Notes: generated by a model from the letters alone, not told the origin. A stretch of DNA of 46,395 nucleotides from Stagnihabitans tardus (GCF_009925085.1 NZ_JAABNR010000024.1:1-46395); one strand, 5' to 3'; shown: positions 33,014-41,356, counted from the first letter of the stretch. Made by a program: numbers and translations.

Positions 33014-33901
33014 ATGACTCCGCCGCTGAATGACCTTCTGTGGTTCCAGACCCTGGCGCAGGTGCTGAACTTCACGCGGGCAGCGGCCAAGCTTGGCGTC
33101 TCGCAATCCACCCTGTCGCACCGGATCAAGGGGTTGGAGGCGGCCATGGGGCTGCGGCTCTTCAACCGCACCACCCGCGCCGTGGCCCTGACCGAGGCGG
33201 GCGAGCGGCTCTACCATGCGCTTGCCCCAAGGATGGAAGAGATCGAGGCCGAGATCACCAGCCTCATGGCCCTGGGCGAGCGCCCGGCGGGGCGGGTGCG
33301 GCTGACCTTGTCAGACCATGCGCTGAACCTCCTCTGGCCGCGGTTACAGGCCTTCCTGGCCGCCCATCCCGAGATCGCGCTGGAATGCAACCTGGACAAC
33401 GGCTTCCGCGACATCGTGGCAGAGGGATTCGATGCCGGGATCCGTCTGGGCGAGAGCCTTGAGGCAGACATGGTCGCGGTCCGCGTCTCGGCCGATTGGC
33501 GGCTGGTGACTGTGGCGGCCCCGGCCTACCTCGCACGACGGGGGGTGCCCGGCCATCCCCAAGAGCTGATCGGGCATGATTGCATCAACCACCGGCAGGC
33601 GACCTCGGGCGGGCTTTATGGCTGGGAGTTCACCAAGGCCGAGAAAAATTTGCGGGTGCGGGTCGAGGGGCGGCTGACCTTCAACTCGACCTTCCCGATG
33701 CTGCGCGCGGCCGAGGCGGGACTGGGTCTCGCCTATCTGCCCGAGGACCTGGTCGCGGGCGCTCTCTCCGCGGGATCCCTCGTTCCGGTGCTGGACGACT
33801 GGTGCCCGCATTTCCCGGGATATCATCTCTATTTCCCAAGCCGCCGCCGCAACCTCCCCGCCTTCCGCACCCTTGTCGAGGCGCTGCGCTGGCGGGAATG
33901 A
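33014..33901 (+). CDS. LysR family transcriptional regulator
   Basis: This 295-aa regulator has the N-terminal winged helix (FTRAAAKLGVSQSTLSHRIKGLEAAMGLRLFNRTTRAVALT, cited as the domain's span) and an effector domain of the DsdA/AaeR subtype, with GFDAGIRLGE at the expected position. ATG 33014 is preceded by GGGA. It diverges from the MFS-cupin-dehydrogenase operon and likely regulates it and itself from the palindrome at 32969-32985. It is the last gene before the accessory island. Confidence 0.9.
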   Translation: MTPPLNDLLWFQTLAQVLNFTRAAAKLGVSQSTLSHRIKGLEAAMGLRLFNRTTRAVALTEAGERLYHALAPRMEEIEAEITSLMALGERPAGRVRLTLSDHALNLLWPRLQAFLAAHPEIALECNLDNGFRDIVAEGFDAGIRLGESLEADMVAVRVSADWRLVTVAAPAYLARRGVPGHPQELIGHDCINHRQATSGGLYGWEFTKAEKNLRVRVEGRLTFNSTFPMLRAAEAGLGLAYLPEDLVAGALSAGSLVPVLDDWCPHFPGYHLYFPSRRRNLPAFRTLVEALRWRE

Positions 33902-33995
33902 TGCGCAATGCGCCGGCGGAAATCTCGCAGAAGACGCCAGAATGGGGCTGGCGGCCGAACGACTGGTTTGCGCCAGGAGCCAGGTCAGCATGACA

Positions 33996-34010
33996 GGCAG
34001 CTTTGGGCCG
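33996..34010 (+). repeat. 15-bp motif repeated in inverted orientation at 45957-45971
   Basis: GGCAGCTTTGGGCCG here recurs as its exact reverse complement at 45957-45971. The pair flanks the accessory segment between the LysR gene and the right-hand MFS gene. I recall similar motifs scattered between genes in Rhodobacteraceae, so the flanking arrangement may be coincidence. Confidence 0.5.
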
Positions 34011-34089
34011 AAAAGGTCGATGATAACCACGCTTTTTGCAACCGGCCCACAACGCCCTTCGCGATGTGGACCGAGGTGCCAAGGCCCGA

Positions 34090-34485
34090 TTAGCAGTAAA
34101 CCCCGAACTCGATGCGGACGAGATGATCCCGCACCGCTTGAGTGCCAGCCCGTGTCGAGAGCAGAGCCAAAGGCACATGGCCATCAAGGCTCGACACTGG
34201 TGTTGATAGCCAATCCAGGGCCGCATCGGCGGAGCCGAAGATCGCGACTACATTTGTAAAGACCGCGAGGAGGGATAAGGCGACGTCGCTGGCGGTTGGG
34301 CCGAGGCGCCGCTTCGAAGACGGCACCTCGATAAAACCAGCCACAAGGCTCGGGTCGACACCAAGGCTTCTCAAATGCCTGCGAATGTCCTTAGCACGGA
34401 TCCCCTTTTGGATGACCTTGTGGGCGGCCAGCAGGTCGGCCGGTGTCGAGCCAAGCGGCAATTCCGGTCTGCTCTTGGATTTCAT
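34090..34485 (-). CDS. MbcA/ParS/Xre-type antitoxin-like protein (DUF2384)
   Basis: This 131-aa protein has a C-terminal toxin-binding DUF2384 domain: VAIFGSADAALDWLSTPVSS, VPLALLSTRAG, and the family ending VRDHLVRIEFGVY. In known systems this domain covers a RES-type NAD-degrading toxin encoded next door. Here no RES gene is present; the gene is the last of a three-gene minus-strand operon, starting 3 bp after the stop of a 172-aa unknown protein, which follows a Lon-like ATPase gene. It may have been recruited as a regulator or adaptor of the ATPase, or bind the 172-aa protein. Confidence 0.82.
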   Translation of the reverse strand: MKSKSRPELPLGSTPADLLAAHKVIQKGIRAKDIRRHLRSLGVDPSLVAGFIEVPSSKRRLGPTASDVALSLLAVFTNVVAIFGSADAALDWLSTPVSSLDGHVPLALLSTRAGTQAVRDHLVRIEFGVYC

Positions 34486-34488
34486 CCC

Positions 34489-35007
34489 TCAGTCCTCCAA
34501 CCGGATCAGCATCGCATCTTCACGAATACCTCCCCGCGAGATCCACTTATCTCGCAGCCCGTGGTCATAATGACTAAGGCGGTAGAAGCGCGACCAGGTC
34601 CTTGCCCAGCCTTGCCCGCGCGACACTTGGAAAAGAGGAGAACTGCGCATCCTGCCAGCAAGGCGAAGAAACGGATGGCCCTCGACAACCCCGATTAATA
34701 CAGGACAGCCTTGGTCGATCACGGCGCACCAGGGATCAAGCAAAGGGGCCTTTCGCAGAGCAGGCGGCGCAGGGGTCGCTTTGCTCAGCGCCTCGATCTG
34801 GCTCAGGAAATCGTTGATGTCCAAGTGCCTGTTCTTTGGCACGGTCTGTTCCGCAAACACGATCAGATCCAGGAGCATCGGGTTGTCGTGCAAGACATCC
34901 TGCAGGCTCGAGGTCTTCAACGCCGCCCTGACCTTTTCGATGAGAGATGCGAAGGGCCTGTGGGGCATGACCGGATCGGCGGGTTCCATTCCATTGCCCC
35001 CCGTCAA
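34489..35007 (-). CDS. 172-aa protein of unknown function (possibly DUF6634-like)
   Basis: I do not recognise this protein with certainty. The N-terminal half is helical (FASLIEKVRAALKTSSLQDV), and the C-terminal half is beta-rich with Trp and Arg (VSRGQGWARTWSRFYRLSHYD). The segment resembling GWARTxSRxYRLG recalls small Rhodobacterales proteins annotated DUF6634, but this is from memory only. It lacks the Arg-Glu-Ser pattern of RES toxins. The ATG overlaps the ATPase stop (ATGA) and the stop lies 3 bp before the DUF2384 gene, so it must function with both. Confidence 0.65.
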   Translation of the reverse strand: MTGGNGMEPADPVMPHRPFASLIEKVRAALKTSSLQDVLHDNPMLLDLIVFAEQTVPKNRHLDINDFLSQIEALSKATPAPPALRKAPLLDPWCAVIDQGCPVLIGVVEGHPFLRLAGRMRSSPLFQVSRGQGWARTWSRFYRLSHYDHGLRDKWISRGGIREDAMLIRLED

Positions 35008-36119
35008 TTCAGCCGCGGTTTGTTCTCGAGGGCGAGAGCGCGGTCGATCATGCGCAGCACCATCCGAAGGGACAGGGATCCTGCCCCACCACGTCTTTCG
35101 ATGAGCTCTTGCACGATCCCGATGCCCATCTCCGACAGGCCGCGTCTATGCCCCACGCGCTCCGAGAAGGCTATCAGGTGTTGCTTAGTTGGCAGGTCAA
35201 CATGGATAGGCGGGCATCGGCTTCTCAAGGGGGCTGAAACCGGTGCGATGTCGTTGGCGGTCAGGATATAGCTCACCAGGGACATGTCGAACGGGACTTC
35301 GAAATAAGGACAGCTCCATTTGCTCGCCGTCGAGGGTTCGAGGAGGGGCAACAGGCCGTTGCAGAGGTCGAAATTCCGCCCTTGGTTGCTGGTCACGCTG
35401 CCGGCCTTCTCGACTTCGTCGATGATGGTGATCGGATTGCCGACCTTTGTACGCAAGATCGTGTTGACCAGGCGGCCGGGGGCGCTGTTGCCCCACCCTT
35501 TTTGGCTGCCCAGGATCCCGAAGCTCGCGCTTTCGACCGTCGCTTCCACCTCGACCGATGGCGTGCCGATAGCTGATGCCAAATGCCGCGCCCAGGTGGA
35601 TTTGCCTGCGCCCGGGGGACCCACCAGAAGGATTGGTGAAAAATGGAGCGCGATCCATCCCTCGCGGACTGAACGGCGCGCATCGTGCCACACTTTCTCG
35701 GTGGCCATGTTCATCCACGGGAATTCCGCATGCAGTTCTGCCGCAATCTCATCCGCGCGGTGTTCACTGGCAAGCCGGACAAGATTGATCCCGTCCCGGA
35801 GTGGAAGCAGCCGCTCGCGATCTTCTTTCTTCAGATGAGCCAACCCCGAAGCGGCCTGTCGGCGGTCCGTCAGCTTCCTAGCGCGGCGCGAAATCTTGTC
35901 ACAGTCGTCTGGGACCAAGTGGACCACGGGGCTTTGGCCAAATCCTGACAGTTCGTCAAAGAGGGTGCCTTTCCCTTCTTCGACCTCTTTCGATGAGTCA
36001 GGCGGATTGATGGCGCGGGCGCGCCGGAGTTTGCGAAGAACCTCTGTCAGATGGCTCTCGAGGTCCCAGCTGGTTTGACTCGGAGGAAAAGGACATTTTA
36101 CGAAGCGAAACGTTGGCAT
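35004..36119 (-). CDS. Lon-like AAA+ ATPase without protease domain
   Basis: A 371-aa AAA+ ATPase. Walker A is GPPGAGKST (167-175), Walker B TIIDEVEK (231-238), sensor 1 at N289 and an arginine-finger candidate in APLRSRC (R299/R301). The block LLPLLEPSTASKW followed by YFEVPFDMSLVSYILTAND closely parallels the Lon AAA+ module (ALLEVLDPEQNSxFxDHY, then VPFDLSxVxFIxTAN). The N-terminal 160 residues are not a Lon substrate domain, and the protein stops after the lid with no Ser-Lys protease domain. It is therefore a stand-alone unfoldase/remodeller. It is the first gene of a three-gene operon ending in a DUF2384 protein. Mixed base composition suggests acquisition. Confidence 0.83.
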   Translation of the reverse strand: MPTFRFVKCPFPPSQTSWDLESHLTEVLRKLRRARAINPPDSSKEVEEGKGTLFDELSGFGQSPVVHLVPDDCDKISRRARKLTDRRQAASGLAHLKKEDRERLLPLRDGINLVRLASEHRADEIAAELHAEFPWMNMATEKVWHDARRSVREGWIALHFSPILLVGPPGAGKSTWARHLASAIGTPSVEVEATVESASFGILGSQKGWGNSAPGRLVNTILRTKVGNPITIIDEVEKAGSVTSNQGRNFDLCNGLLPLLEPSTASKWSCPYFEVPFDMSLVSYILTANDIAPVSAPLRSRCPPIHVDLPTKQHLIAFSERVGHRRGLSEMGIGIVQELIERRGGAGSLSLRMVLRMIDRALALENKPRLN

Positions 36120-36599
36120 GACGGCACTCTCTTGACAAAGCGGGGCTGCTGACTGGCCTCAGGACAATCAGGCGGGCTTTCTGGATGATGGTGATTGGCT
36201 AGGCTTTGTGGCTCTTCAACAAAGCCCCGGCCGGTCGCGCAAGCGCGGTAAGGTCGTTCTGGACATGGTGTTCATCCAATCAGGCGGGCAAAGCTTCCCT
36301 CGCGCCCGCAGTTGCGTTCGTTGTCGGCCGCAAACGAGGTCCCTTGACGGAAAAACTGGAGTGCGGCGGTGGTTAAAGTGATTCTGTGGCCTCACGCTAA
36401 GGCGGGGCGGCAGCAGCCGTCAACCCGGAAACCGAAGCGGGATATAAACTAAGTACATGTTTCTGAACAATATATTTGCGAATAATGGAGGTCTGACAAA
36501 AGGCTCAACGTTCTCGCCGTAACGGAAAAAGTTGGTCTACCCCGGCGATGACTTGCCAGAAAACAGCGTGGCTCAGCGTAAGAGCCACGGTCTGAGGGT
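36120..36599. other. Intergenic region, no gene recognised
   Basis: This stretch holds the promoter region of the minus-strand ATPase operon on its left side and becomes AT-rich at 36440-36500 (GATATAAACTAAGTACATG and AATATATTTGCGAATAATGG). No CDS is supported. The right side merges into the istA remnant. Confidence 0.4.
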
Positions 36600-37100
36600 G
36601 CCGATGATTTCCTCGGTCCTTGTGTTGCACCACGATGAAGGAGCCTTACTCACTTCCGTGGAACAGGCACTGACCGATGGCGTGCCCACCAAGGCAAACC
36701 TGCTGAATCTGTCGCAACGCAAGATTGACGGCAAGATGGTTTCCGGTCCACCGCTGGACAAGCCACAAACAATGGCCCTGCATCGCGAACCCAAAGCTAA
36801 TGTCGAATGCAACGATGGTCTGCGTTCCTAGATCGCAGGACTCCGCTTTGCGACATGACCCCGCCGTCGACGCCATCGTCATCTTGGCTCCCGAAGCTTG
36901 ACCACCGCCTTTCTCGACCGCCTCACCCGCCGCTGCCAAATCCTAGAGACTGCGAGCGACAGCTTCCGCTTCAAGGTCAACTCAGCCGCAGCAGCGCGAA
37001 AAAAGAAGGGGCGTAACTGGACCTCGAGCCCAGCATTCGCCGAAATCCAAAATCAGACGTGGCTCACTTCTCGGTGGAAAAACGGGCTCAGTTCTGGCTG
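36600..37100 (+). mobile_element. Decayed IS21-family element (istA and istB remnants plus right end)
   Basis: A frame ending at 36831 gives the C-terminus of an IstA transposase (VLVLHHDEGALLTSVEQALTD, then a PTKANLLNL stretch and HREPKANVECNDGLRS). At 36853-36900 the start of IstB can be read (HDPAVDAIVIL). At 36898-37015 the IstB C-terminus follows in another frame (TTAFLDRLTRRCQILETASD, then FRFKVNSAAAARKKKG). The middle of istB is missing. A segment near 37069-37100 (TCTCGGTGGAAAAACGGGCT) is related to 45447-45478 and probably is the right end. The element cannot move by itself. Confidence 0.8.
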
Positions 37101-37104
37101 TAAG

Positions 37105-37570
37105 TCAACGGCAGGCTCTCCGGCTGCGGATCCAGCGGGGCAGCCCTGCGGTGACGATGCGTGTTTGCGAAAAATGCCAAGCGCCATCCCTTCTGAACTT
37201 CCCCTGGGTTCTGTCGGCAAGCAAGGGCGAGGGCTTGCCTGAACGGTGATAGGGGCGCGGCACTCCAATCCCCTGCTGCACCCGACAACGCATCGGACAA
37301 TCCGGCGCCAGTTCGTCGCGCCCGACTATCCGTATCAAGCTCTCGACCAACCCGGCGATTTGATGAAAAACAGGGCCGCAGAGCATTTTCAGCGAGATAC
37401 CGGCTCGGACTGCCGCATGAAAGACCGTCTCGGGGTGCCCTCGCCTGCAGAACTTGCCGGCATGCCAGACCGTGTCGGGATCAAACCAGACAGGGAGCGA
37501 GCCCCGCTGGCGGAGCGCGGCGTTGTCGTTGGGCCAGATCGTCGTGCGATAGCGGGCGGCATGAAGGTTC
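37105..37570 (-). pseudogene. Remnant of an IS5-family transposase
   Basis: Reading the minus strand from about 37570 gives RTTIWPNDNAALRQRGSLPV, then WFDPDTVWHAGKF, then FHQIAGLVESLIRIVGRDEL and a stretch ending RDGAWHFSQ. These correspond to the N-terminal half of IS5-family DDE transposases (NxALxxRGSLxxWFD, then RQxxGFVESLLRLxGLD). The C-terminal half with the catalytic residues is missing, and substitutions are many. No complete terminal repeat is seen. Confidence 0.75.
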
Positions 37571-37705
37571 GGCAGAGTTCCGATCTAAAGTTTTGTATTT
37601 AAACAATTAATTTCCATAGCCGCCTTGGGCGGCGACGTCTGTGCAAATCAAGAATGCGGGGCGCCGGGAGGAACCTCAAGCTGCGGATGGCTGCCACATG
37701 AAGAA

Positions 37706-37760
37706 TTTACGGAAAAAGTTTTACCGTAAACTTGACACGTAATCTATTGGGTGGCATAAC
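37706..37760 (+). promoter_or_regulatory. Sigma-70-type promoter with an abutting 25-bp palindrome
   Basis: The palindrome at 37706-37730 has arms TTTACGG and CCGTAAA and further dyad AAAA/TTTT around the centre; only one pair and the central base break the symmetry. Directly after it comes a perfect -35 TTGACA (37732-37737), a 17-bp spacer and a -10-like CATAAC (37755-37760). The start codon at 37793 has an AGAGGA sequence upstream. This is a strongly regulated-looking promoter, with a dimeric repressor or activator site touching the -35 box. Confidence 0.75.
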
Positions 37761-37792
37761 GCTCCCAAGGTCACTTCAAGAGGATAGCTTCC

Positions 37793-38419
37793 ATGGCGAC
37801 AAAAGGGGAAATGGTGCGGGCGCTTGCCCTGTTGTTCGACCTGAACCCCAATAAGGTCGACGCCATGACGCGTGCCATGGCGCGTGTCGGGCTCCGCACC
37901 CCTGGCGGGCGTGGCCGGGCCGCAGCGGATATGACGGGGGAAGATATCTTCCATCTCACCTTGGCCCTGGTCATGGGGCTTGAGACCAAGGACGCGCCTG
38001 AGGCGGTGCGTAAGCTTTCTCAAATGCGGTTGGTGCGTGGGTTCATGATTCTTGACGACTATATCCAGTGGGAAGCCGATGGCCATGAGGGAAGTATGAG
38101 TAAGCTGTTTGATGCCCTGAACCGGCCGCCTGTGGCTGGCCTCGAGCTGCATCGCGCCTTTGGTGCTTTCTGCGGCCACTGGCTAGAGGCAGGGTTCCGC
38201 AATTCTGATGATGGCTTCGGCCCTGCTGTGGTGTCTGTCGTGATCAGTTCAACCGGGCCGCATGCAGTCTTCTCGCACGAATCCGACAAAGGCAGTTTGA
38301 CGATTAGCTTCGGCGCTGCGGCCAATGATCTGAAAACACCGGAATGGGAGCGGCGGACGATCCTATCCGACCAGCTCTTCCGGCGGCTGTCAGATATCGT
38401 TCATAACGGCGGATCCTGA
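37793..38419 (+). CDS. 208-aa protein of unknown function, possible regulator
   Basis: The first ~65 residues (MATKGEMVRALALLFDLNP, then RVGLRTPGGRGRAAADMTGED) form a small helical domain with a Gly-Arg-rich turn and MTxxD, a pattern I recall at the N-terminus of several phage- or island-borne hypothetical proteins, probably DNA binding. The remaining ~140 residues have an alpha/beta character and no known motif. It is expressed from a strong promoter with an abutting palindrome, which it may bind itself. It lies between transposon remnants and the Tn7-like module. Function and regulator role are inference. Confidence 0.65.
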   Translation: MATKGEMVRALALLFDLNPNKVDAMTRAMARVGLRTPGGRGRAAADMTGEDIFHLTLALVMGLETKDAPEAVRKLSQMRLVRGFMILDDYIQWEADGHEGSMSKLFDALNRPPVAGLELHRAFGAFCGHWLEAGFRNSDDGFGPAVVSVVISSTGPHAVFSHESDKGSLTISFGAAANDLKTPEWERRTILSDQLFRRLSDIVHNGGS

Positions 38420-38548
38420 CCTCATCCGGACGCCTTCTTAGCACGAGAGCCGGATGATTGGCCGAATTCGATTCGCGAAATCGGCGTGATTTCATGACTT
38501 GCGCCGCCTAATCGGCGTGTTCTCACAACTATCCACAGAGTTATCCAG
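38420..38548. other. Intergenic region with direct repeats and two DnaA-box-like 9-mers
   Basis: The motif AATCGGCGTG followed by a T/C/A-rich tract occurs at 38479 and again at 38510. Two 9-mers each one base off the DnaA consensus TTATNCACA lie at 38529-38537 (CTATCCACA) and 38541-38549 (TTATCCAGA). Such clustering can mark a replication or transposon-end region, but the match is small and could be chance. Confidence 0.35.
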
Positions 38549-38807
38549 ATGAAAATGACCAATAAAGAGTTTTCTGCAGCCTATAGCGCCCGCGTTTCGC
38601 GCGCTGCTGAGGCCATCACGGTCATCTTTTCGCACAATCTGCTGGATGCTCTGAAAATCGGAGGTGCGCCCCTTTCCGATCTTGAGGCCGGAATTTGCGA
38701 AAATTCGGCCTCCCAACCCCTCCAATCCAGGCGGGCTGGATATCGTGAATGGGCATCTTCTATGGGTAATTCCCGAATACGCGGCTGATTTCCTGACAGG
38801 GTTCTGA
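38549..38807 (+). pseudogene. Small hypothetical gene, probably frameshifted
   Basis: The start MKMTNKEFSAAYSARVSRAA followed by ITVIFSHNLLDALKIGG looks like real protein. The frame then turns into low-quality sequence up to 38788. A shifted frame over the same DNA reads LRPEFAKIRPPNPSNPGG and LDIVNGHLLWVIPEYAADF before a stop at 38805-38807, also protein-like. A frameshift near 38660-38700 would join the two into a gene of about 85 codons. No family recognised; it lies upstream of the TnsA-like gene. Confidence 0.4.
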
Positions 38808-39050
38808 TCTCTCAGTTCCAATCAGGATGCAGGCGCCCATCGGAAGAAACTGTCCATAGAGGCTCACACACCTAAAACCAGCTATAGGCGCTTCGCGCCC
38901 GAATGAACCGTGCGAAAGCCCGATCCGTGGCTTGCACCCGTCGCTGAGCATGATGCTGGCACTGGGACAAGCAAGGCTCTGCACAAACTTCGAAGATTGC
39001 CAAAGATCACCACGGCTCGGGAATTTCAATTTCTCGGGGAGGGAGAAATC

Positions 39051-39734
39051 ATGTCTGAACTTTCTATCGGTGGCGGCATCCGCCTGCCGGAACACAGCCG
39101 AGGCGACCGTGCCACCCAAGTCGGTGCGACCCAACATTTCACCGGGTGTATCGTCTTGGGCTCCGGCCCTGGCATTCGCACCGGACTCGAAAGCCATCTC
39201 GAGTTGCAAGCTGCCCTGATCCTGGCGGCGCGGCCCGAAGTGCGTGACCTCGTTGAACAGGTCCGCTTCGACTGGTTCGACGAAGACGGGGAATTCCACA
39301 AGCACTACATCGACCTTGTCGCCACCGGGCAAGACGGGATCGTCATCGGCTATGCAGTGCGTCCCCTGGGGCGGGTGAAAGACGCCTATCTGGCGCAGCT
39401 GGCCCGCGTCAAGGAACAGGCCATCGCGCAAGGGGTTTTGGATGACTTTCGTTTGTTCACGGAACAGGATGTCTGTCCGGTTGAACTCTTCAATGCGAAG
39501 CTTTTCCATTCGGTGCGGCGGCCGGACCAGTTTGGCGACCCCGTCGCCCAGGATGTCGTCGGCCGGATGACCGGCGTAGCCACGATCGAAAGCCTGGTCG
39601 AGCAGACCGGCCTTGACGGGATGGGTTTCCGTGCGCTCGTTCGGCTGATCCGGTCCGGACAGCTTCAAATGGTAAGTTATGAGCGTATCGGCCGCGGCTG
39701 CCTGGTGTTCAAGACGCAGGAGGTCTGCGCATGA
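39051..39734 (+). CDS. TnsA-like endonuclease of a Tn7-like transposition module
   Basis: A 227-aa protein with the layout of TnsA: an N-terminal restriction-endonuclease-like domain (about residues 40-110) and a C-terminal helical domain. Candidate catalytic acids are E47/E51 (TGLESHLELQ) and D88 (KHYIDLVA). Where active TnsA enzymes have Glu/Gln-x-Lys (as VEVKP), this protein reads YAVRP (Y101-P105), so the third element is changed to Ala-Val-Arg. In Tn7 TnsA cuts the 5' ends of the element. I chose ATG 39051 (MSELSIGG), preceded by GGGAGGGAG; an upstream in-frame extension to 38910 is not conserved-looking. It leads a rightward operon with the TnsB-, TnsC- and TniQ-like genes. Confidence 0.72.
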   Translation: MSELSIGGGIRLPEHSRGDRATQVGATQHFTGCIVLGSGPGIRTGLESHLELQAALILAARPEVRDLVEQVRFDWFDEDGEFHKHYIDLVATGQDGIVIGYAVRPLGRVKDAYLAQLARVKEQAIAQGVLDDFRLFTEQDVCPVELFNAKLFHSVRRPDQFGDPVAQDVVGRMTGVATIESLVEQTGLDGMGFRALVRLIRSGQLQMVSYERIGRGCLVFKTQEVCA

Positions 39735-39958
39735 CTTTCGATCGTTCCCAGAGCAAGGATCCGGTTTCGCCCCGCCGCAAGAGCTCCAAACGGGGCCACT
39801 CCGCACCTGCTGATCGTCTTGAGCAAGATGACGTTGGGGCCGCATGGTTGGTGGCACCTTTTTTACCGGCCCTGTTGATCTTTGACGGTGGCACGACTTT
39901 CCGGAGCCGGAAGAGTCTGCAGGTCGGCTCTGATCTGGCCGCATCGGCCGACGACTGA
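39731..39958 (+). CDS. Possible small protein between tnsA and tnsB
   Basis: A 75-aa frame whose ATG overlaps the TnsA-like stop (ATGA). The N-terminal half is basic and Ser-rich (DRSQSKDPVSPRRKSSKRGH), the rest unremarkable. Coupling of start and stop is the only real support. The remaining gap to the TnsB-like start at 40097 (362 bp in all) shows no other gene. Confidence 0.3.
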   Translation: MTFDRSQSKDPVSPRRKSSKRGHSAPADRLEQDDVGAAWLVAPFLPALLIFDGGTTFRSRKSLQVGSDLAASADD

Positions 39959-40096
39959 ACTCAGGGCGGCAGGCGACGCCGTCCACCCAGCAACCCGCTC
40001 TCTCTTGAGCCATGCCTCTTCCAAGCGGTGCCTTTCGGGGACCGCCCTCCCTCCTGCTGCCTTGTGCGACGTCAAACATCTGAAAAGGACCTTGAA

Positions 40097-41356
40097 ATGG
40101 ATCTCTCCTTCTCCAACGAAAACACCCGCTATGCCTTTGGCCGTTTCGACCGTGTCACCGTGGACGGCATGGCTTTCCGTCTCCACATGGAAATGGAGGT
40201 TGGGGTGGTCATGACCCAGGATGACGACACGGGCTTCTCCAAGCAGTTCTCGCATCAAGACCTTTCCCGTTTGGGAAGCCTGGGCCGGATCCGCGTCGAG
40301 CGGAACTATTTCAATCCGGCCGCTGCGCGCAAACGGCAACTGGCGCATGGCGTATCGCTTTCGGCGCTCTCCGAGCGGCCGCTGCGCCGGTTCGTTTGCA
40401 AGGATGCTTATTGCCAGGCGGCAATCGACATGCACCGCGAGAAGCTGATGAACTTCACCGACGCATCCATTAAGGCATCCACGGATATGTTGGTGGGGCG
40501 TGCGGCACAGCTGGCATCCAAGCATGCTCCTTCTGGTGCCATGCATATTCTGCCCTCGGAGAACATGGGGGAAGCGCCGAGCCCTCGGACGCTTCGCAGG
40601 TGGCTTGCAGAACGCAACGATTTGAACCTGGTCGGCCATCTGGACAATATGGATCGGCGCGGATGGCGGGGAACCCGTCTCGATCCCGAAGTTGCCTGCA
40701 TCATGCACAGGGAAGTTCAGGGGTATCTCTCCCGCGACAAGCCGACGATCCAGCACATCTACGAAAATGTTCAATTGGCCATTCGCGAACGCAACGAACA
40801 ACACCCCGAAGAAGATCAACTCAGCGTACCGAGCCGTGAAACCGTTCGTCGGGCGATCCGTGCTTTGGACCCTTTCCGCGTCGAAGTCGCCCGTAATGGC
40901 GAGGCGGCAGCCCGCAAAAGGTTCAGGCCTGTTCTGAATGGTCTTGGCGTGACCCGCCCTCTGGAACGCGTCGAGATCGACGAATGGACGGTGGACGCCT
41001 CGACCTTGCTCGAGAGCACCAACATCTATGGCATGCTTACCGATGACGAGAAGCGGCAACTCGGCCTCTATATCAAAGGTGACGAGAAGGACCCGAATTA
41101 CAAGGCGAAAGTCAAGCGCCGGGATCGCTGGACCCTGACCGCCGCGATCTGCTGTGCCACGCGCTGCATTGTCGGCATGGTCCTGAGCCGGTCCGCGAAC
41201 TCCGAGGCGGCCGTCCAACTCTTGCAAATGATCACGACCAACAAGGGGGCATGGGCGGATGCGGTCGGGGCCCTGACGCCCTGGGACATGCACGGCACGC
41301 CTGAGCTGATCGTCTTCGATGGTGGTTCTGCCTTCATTCGATGCGCTTCCGCATGA
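40097..41356 (+). CDS. TnsB/TniA-like transposase, N-terminal part with two of the three DDE residues
   Basis: This 419-aa frame holds the N-terminal DNA-binding portion and most of the RNase-H-like core of a Mu/TniA/TnsB-type transposase. An N-terminal domain comes first; helix-turn-helix-like segments include SPRTLRRWLAERNDLNLVGH. D295 (RVEIDEW) is the first catalytic Asp and D408 (LIVFDGG) the second. The frame ends 11 residues after D408 at TGA (41354-41356), while the third catalytic residue, Glu, is encoded in the overlapping next frame. I chose ATG 40097 (MDLSFSNEN), preceded by AAAAGGAC. Confidence 0.8.
   Translation: MDLSFSNENTRYAFGRFDRVTVDGMAFRLHMEMEVGVVMTQDDDTGFSKQFSHQDLSRLGSLGRIRVERNYFNPAAARKRQLAHGVSLSALSERPLRRFVCKDAYCQAAIDMHREKLMNFTDASIKASTDMLVGRAAQLASKHAPSGAMHILPSENMGEAPSPRTLRRWLAERNDLNLVGHLDNMDRRGWRGTRLDPEVACIMHREVQGYLSRDKPTIQHIYENVQLAIRERNEQHPEEDQLSVPSRETVRRAIRALDPFRVEVARNGEAAARKRFRPVLNGLGVTRPLERVEIDEWTVDASTLLESTNIYGMLTDDEKRQLGLYIKGDEKDPNYKAKVKRRDRWTLTAAICCATRCIVGMVLSRSANSEAAVQLLQMITTNKGAWADAVGALTPWDMHGTPELIVFDGGSAFIRCASA

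Noticed and set aside
34489-35007. 172-aa gene as a RES-domain toxin paired with the DUF2384 protein
   Set aside because: The sequence lacks the N-terminal fold pattern and the Arg, Glu and Ser residues of RES toxins, and it is placed between an ATPase and the antitoxin-type gene.
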